This document shows, in pieces, positions 62,938-64,000 of a stretch of DNA of 64,000 nucleotides. The DNA comes from Arcobacteraceae bacterium (GTDB lineage Bacteria; Campylobacterota; Campylobacteria; Campylobacterales; Arcobacteraceae), in assembly GCA_023229945.1 (NCBI GenBank), contig JALNYH010000001.1, forward strand, positions 229,880 through 293,879. Direction: 5' to 3'. The notes under the pieces were generated by a model. It saw only the letters and a list, made by a program, of their open reading frames with translations. It searched no databases and was not told where the DNA came from. The stretch's first letter is position 1. Each line of letters opens with the position of its first letter. The translations under genes were made by a program, and so were the position numbers.

Positions 62938-63831
62938 ATGGCTAATAACAATTCACGACTAAAGACCGCACTTATTCAACAAAAATTTCATGGCTCAAAA
63001 GAGGCTACACTTGGGGTAACTGCTTCTTTGGTGGCAGAGGCTGCAAAGGGTGGGGCTAAGCTTGTGGTATTACAAGAGCTTCATCAAACTGAGTATTTTT
63101 GTCAAAGTGAAAATACTGAATTTTGCTCTTATGCAAATAGTTTTGAAGATGATGTGAAATACTGGTCAAGCGTGGCAAAAGAGAATAATGTAGTATTGGT
63201 AAGTTCACTTTTTGAAGCACGAGCACCTGGGCTTTATCATAATACGGCAGTTGTATTTGAATGTGATGGGAGTGTGGCTGGAAAATATAGAAAAATGCAC
63301 ATTCCTGATGATCCTGGGTTTTATGAGAAATTTTATTTCACCCCTGGGGATCTTGGATTTGAGCCTATAAGTACAAGTGTTGGTAAACTTGGAGTTTTGG
63401 TATGTTGGGATCAGTGGTATCCAGAAGCTGCTAGACTTATGGCTTTAAGAGGTGCTGAGATACTAATATACCCTACTGCTATTGGGTGGTTTGATGGTGA
63501 TACACCTGAAGAAAAGGATAGACAACTAAATGCTTGGATTACTATCCAAAGATCTCACGCAGTAGCAAATGGACTGCCAGTAATTTCAGTAAACCGTGTG
63601 GGATTTGAAAAAGATAGCACAGGGGTACTTGATGGTATTAGATTTTGGGGTAATTCATTTGTTTGTGGACCTCAAGGTGAGTTTTTGGTTCATGCAAATA
63701 GTGAAGATGAAAAGGTAATATTTGTAGAAATTGATAAACAAAGAACTACAGATGTTAGAAGAATATGGCCATTTTTGAGAGATAGAAGAATAGAAAATTA
63801 TAGTGGGCTAACTAAGCGATATTTAGATTGA
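62938..63831 (+). CDS. aguB: N-carbamoylputrescine amidase
   Basis: A 297-residue nitrilase-superfamily enzyme that releases putrescine from N-carbamoylputrescine. Visible catalytic parts: VVLQELHQTEYFC (Glu, about 43-55), KYRKMHIPDDPGFYEKFYF (Lys, about 116-134) and GVLVCWDQWYPEAARLMAL (Cys, about 154-172). The gene follows aguA, separated by a 107-base spacer with an inverted-repeat element. Confidence 0.95.
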   Translation: MANNNSRLKTALIQQKFHGSKEATLGVTASLVAEAAKGGAKLVVLQELHQTEYFCQSENTEFCSYANSFEDDVKYWSSVAKENNVVLVSSLFEARAPGLYHNTAVVFECDGSVAGKYRKMHIPDDPGFYEKFYFTPGDLGFEPISTSVGKLGVLVCWDQWYPEAARLMALRGAEILIYPTAIGWFDGDTPEEKDRQLNAWITIQRSHAVANGLPVISVNRVGFEKDSTGVLDGIRFWGNSFVCGPQGEFLVHANSEDEKVIFVEIDKQRTTDVRRIWPFLRDRRIENYSGLTKRYLD

Positions 63832-63860
63832 TAAATGATTGACTAAATCAATCATCTATC
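63830..63860 (+). terminator. Hairpin terminator after aguB
   Basis: GATAAATGATTGA (63830-63842) pairs with TCAATCATCTATC (63848-63860) at 12 of 13 bases across a five-base loop, directly after the aguB stop codon. Confidence 0.6.
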
Positions 63861-63893
63861 ACCACGCAATTTCTGGTAGTGTAAAAATAACTG

Positions 63894-63960
63894 TGTAAAT
63901 CCAAAAATATCAATCTATTAGATATAATTTATCTAATAGATTTTATTTGAAGGATTTACA
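63894..63960 (+). promoter_or_regulatory. Nested hairpins over the transposase leader
   Basis: Perfect 13-base stem AATCTATTAGATA/TATCTAATAGATT (63912-63924, 63930-63942). Outside it TGTAAATCC (63894-63902) is complementary to GGATTTACA (63952-63960), which includes the ribosome site. The box TATAAT (63923-63928) lies in the loop. Confidence 0.55.
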
Positions 63961-63961
63961 A

Positions 63962-64000
63962 ATGAATATATTAAATAAAGAAGAATTAAGAAGACAAATA
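63962..64000 (+). CDS. Transposase N-terminus (partial, tentative)
   Basis: ATG 63962 opens MNILNKEELRRQI, cut by the window end. It follows GAAGGATTTACA. The polar, charged start resembles IS256-type transposases, but 13 residues cannot prove it. Confidence 0.4.
   Translation, partial: MNILNKEELRRQI

Larger units (their letters stand above)
63873..64000 (+). mobile_element. Probable left end of an insertion sequence (IS256-like), truncated by window end
   Basis: From about 63873 the sequence reads TGGTAGTGTAAAAATAACTG then TGTAAA, a form I associate with IS256-family terminal repeats. It is followed by a strong hairpin and a new ATG at 63962. The right end is outside the window. Classification is by resemblance only. 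Confidence 0.45.

Noticed and set aside
1..64000. tRNA, rRNA or tmRNA genes
   Set aside because: I looked for T-loop signatures (GTTCGAATC-like) and found none in the spacers; spacers are short and mostly repeats.

Overview
The window is AT-rich, densely coded DNA from a member of the Campylobacterota (epsilonproteobacteria), most likely Arcobacter-like or a near relative. Three things point there. The motility block (flhF-flhG, a separate FlgN/FlgA-like pair, one-piece rod protein FlgJ without a muramidase domain) fits. So does the order pheS-pheT-aroA-ispH-rpsA-serA with a HIT gene beside it, which I know from Campylobacter, and ccoNOQP followed by a DUF4006 gene. The species call is an inference. 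I found no rRNA, tRNA or CRISPR array. No gene-free stretch exceeds 300 bases.

Layout. 1-16487: flagellar block, all on +, with many 1-4 base overlaps: motA (partial), motB, flgJ-like, flgN-like, flgA-like, flhF, flhG, a small membrane protein, fliE, flgC, fliK, fliR, flhB, a 664-residue repeat protein, fliI, flgL, flhA. 16592-24481: argB, thrC, a LysR regulator (-), uvrD, truB, ispE, smpB. 24683-36719: cbb3 oxidase ccoNOQP, DUF4006 gene, a 30-codon membrane peptide, a TPM-like protein, a FixH-like protein, the addB/addA nuclease-helicase pair and a TonB-dependent receptor with a CPNRMDPPT plug motif (copper receptor type). 36789-42409: folB and plsY (-), nadA, nadC, a DHH phosphoesterase and an M23 peptidase. 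42406-50629: lpxC, tsaB, thrB, ylxR, infB, rbfA, rimP, ribD and a diguanylate cyclase. 50640-61378 (-): efp, a polytopic membrane protein, and pheS-pheT-aroA-ispH-rpsA-serA. 61525-63831: HIT protein, agmatine deiminase and N-carbamoylputrescine amidase, two enzymes that turn agmatine into putrescine. 63873-64000: apparent left end of an insertion sequence with the first 13 codons of its transposase.

The most unusual content is in the spacers. (1) Three copies of one hairpin element (22189-22331, 39818-39943, 39951-40072) share a constant loop and a constant GCCTTGAACT tail, but their stems are unrelated in sequence and still self-complementary. (2) At least seven spacers carry arrays of seven-base units (AATAACT, GGTTGTA, CCTAACA, TTTTACC, CCTTCAT types), usually as two inverted arms around a centre. 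Two of these (37115-37222 and 62812-62916) are clear copies of one element with two internal hairpins, and base pairs in one hairpin have changed together. One such seven-base array lies inside the ispE coding region. I do not recognise either repeat class as a described family; that needs a database and genome-wide search.
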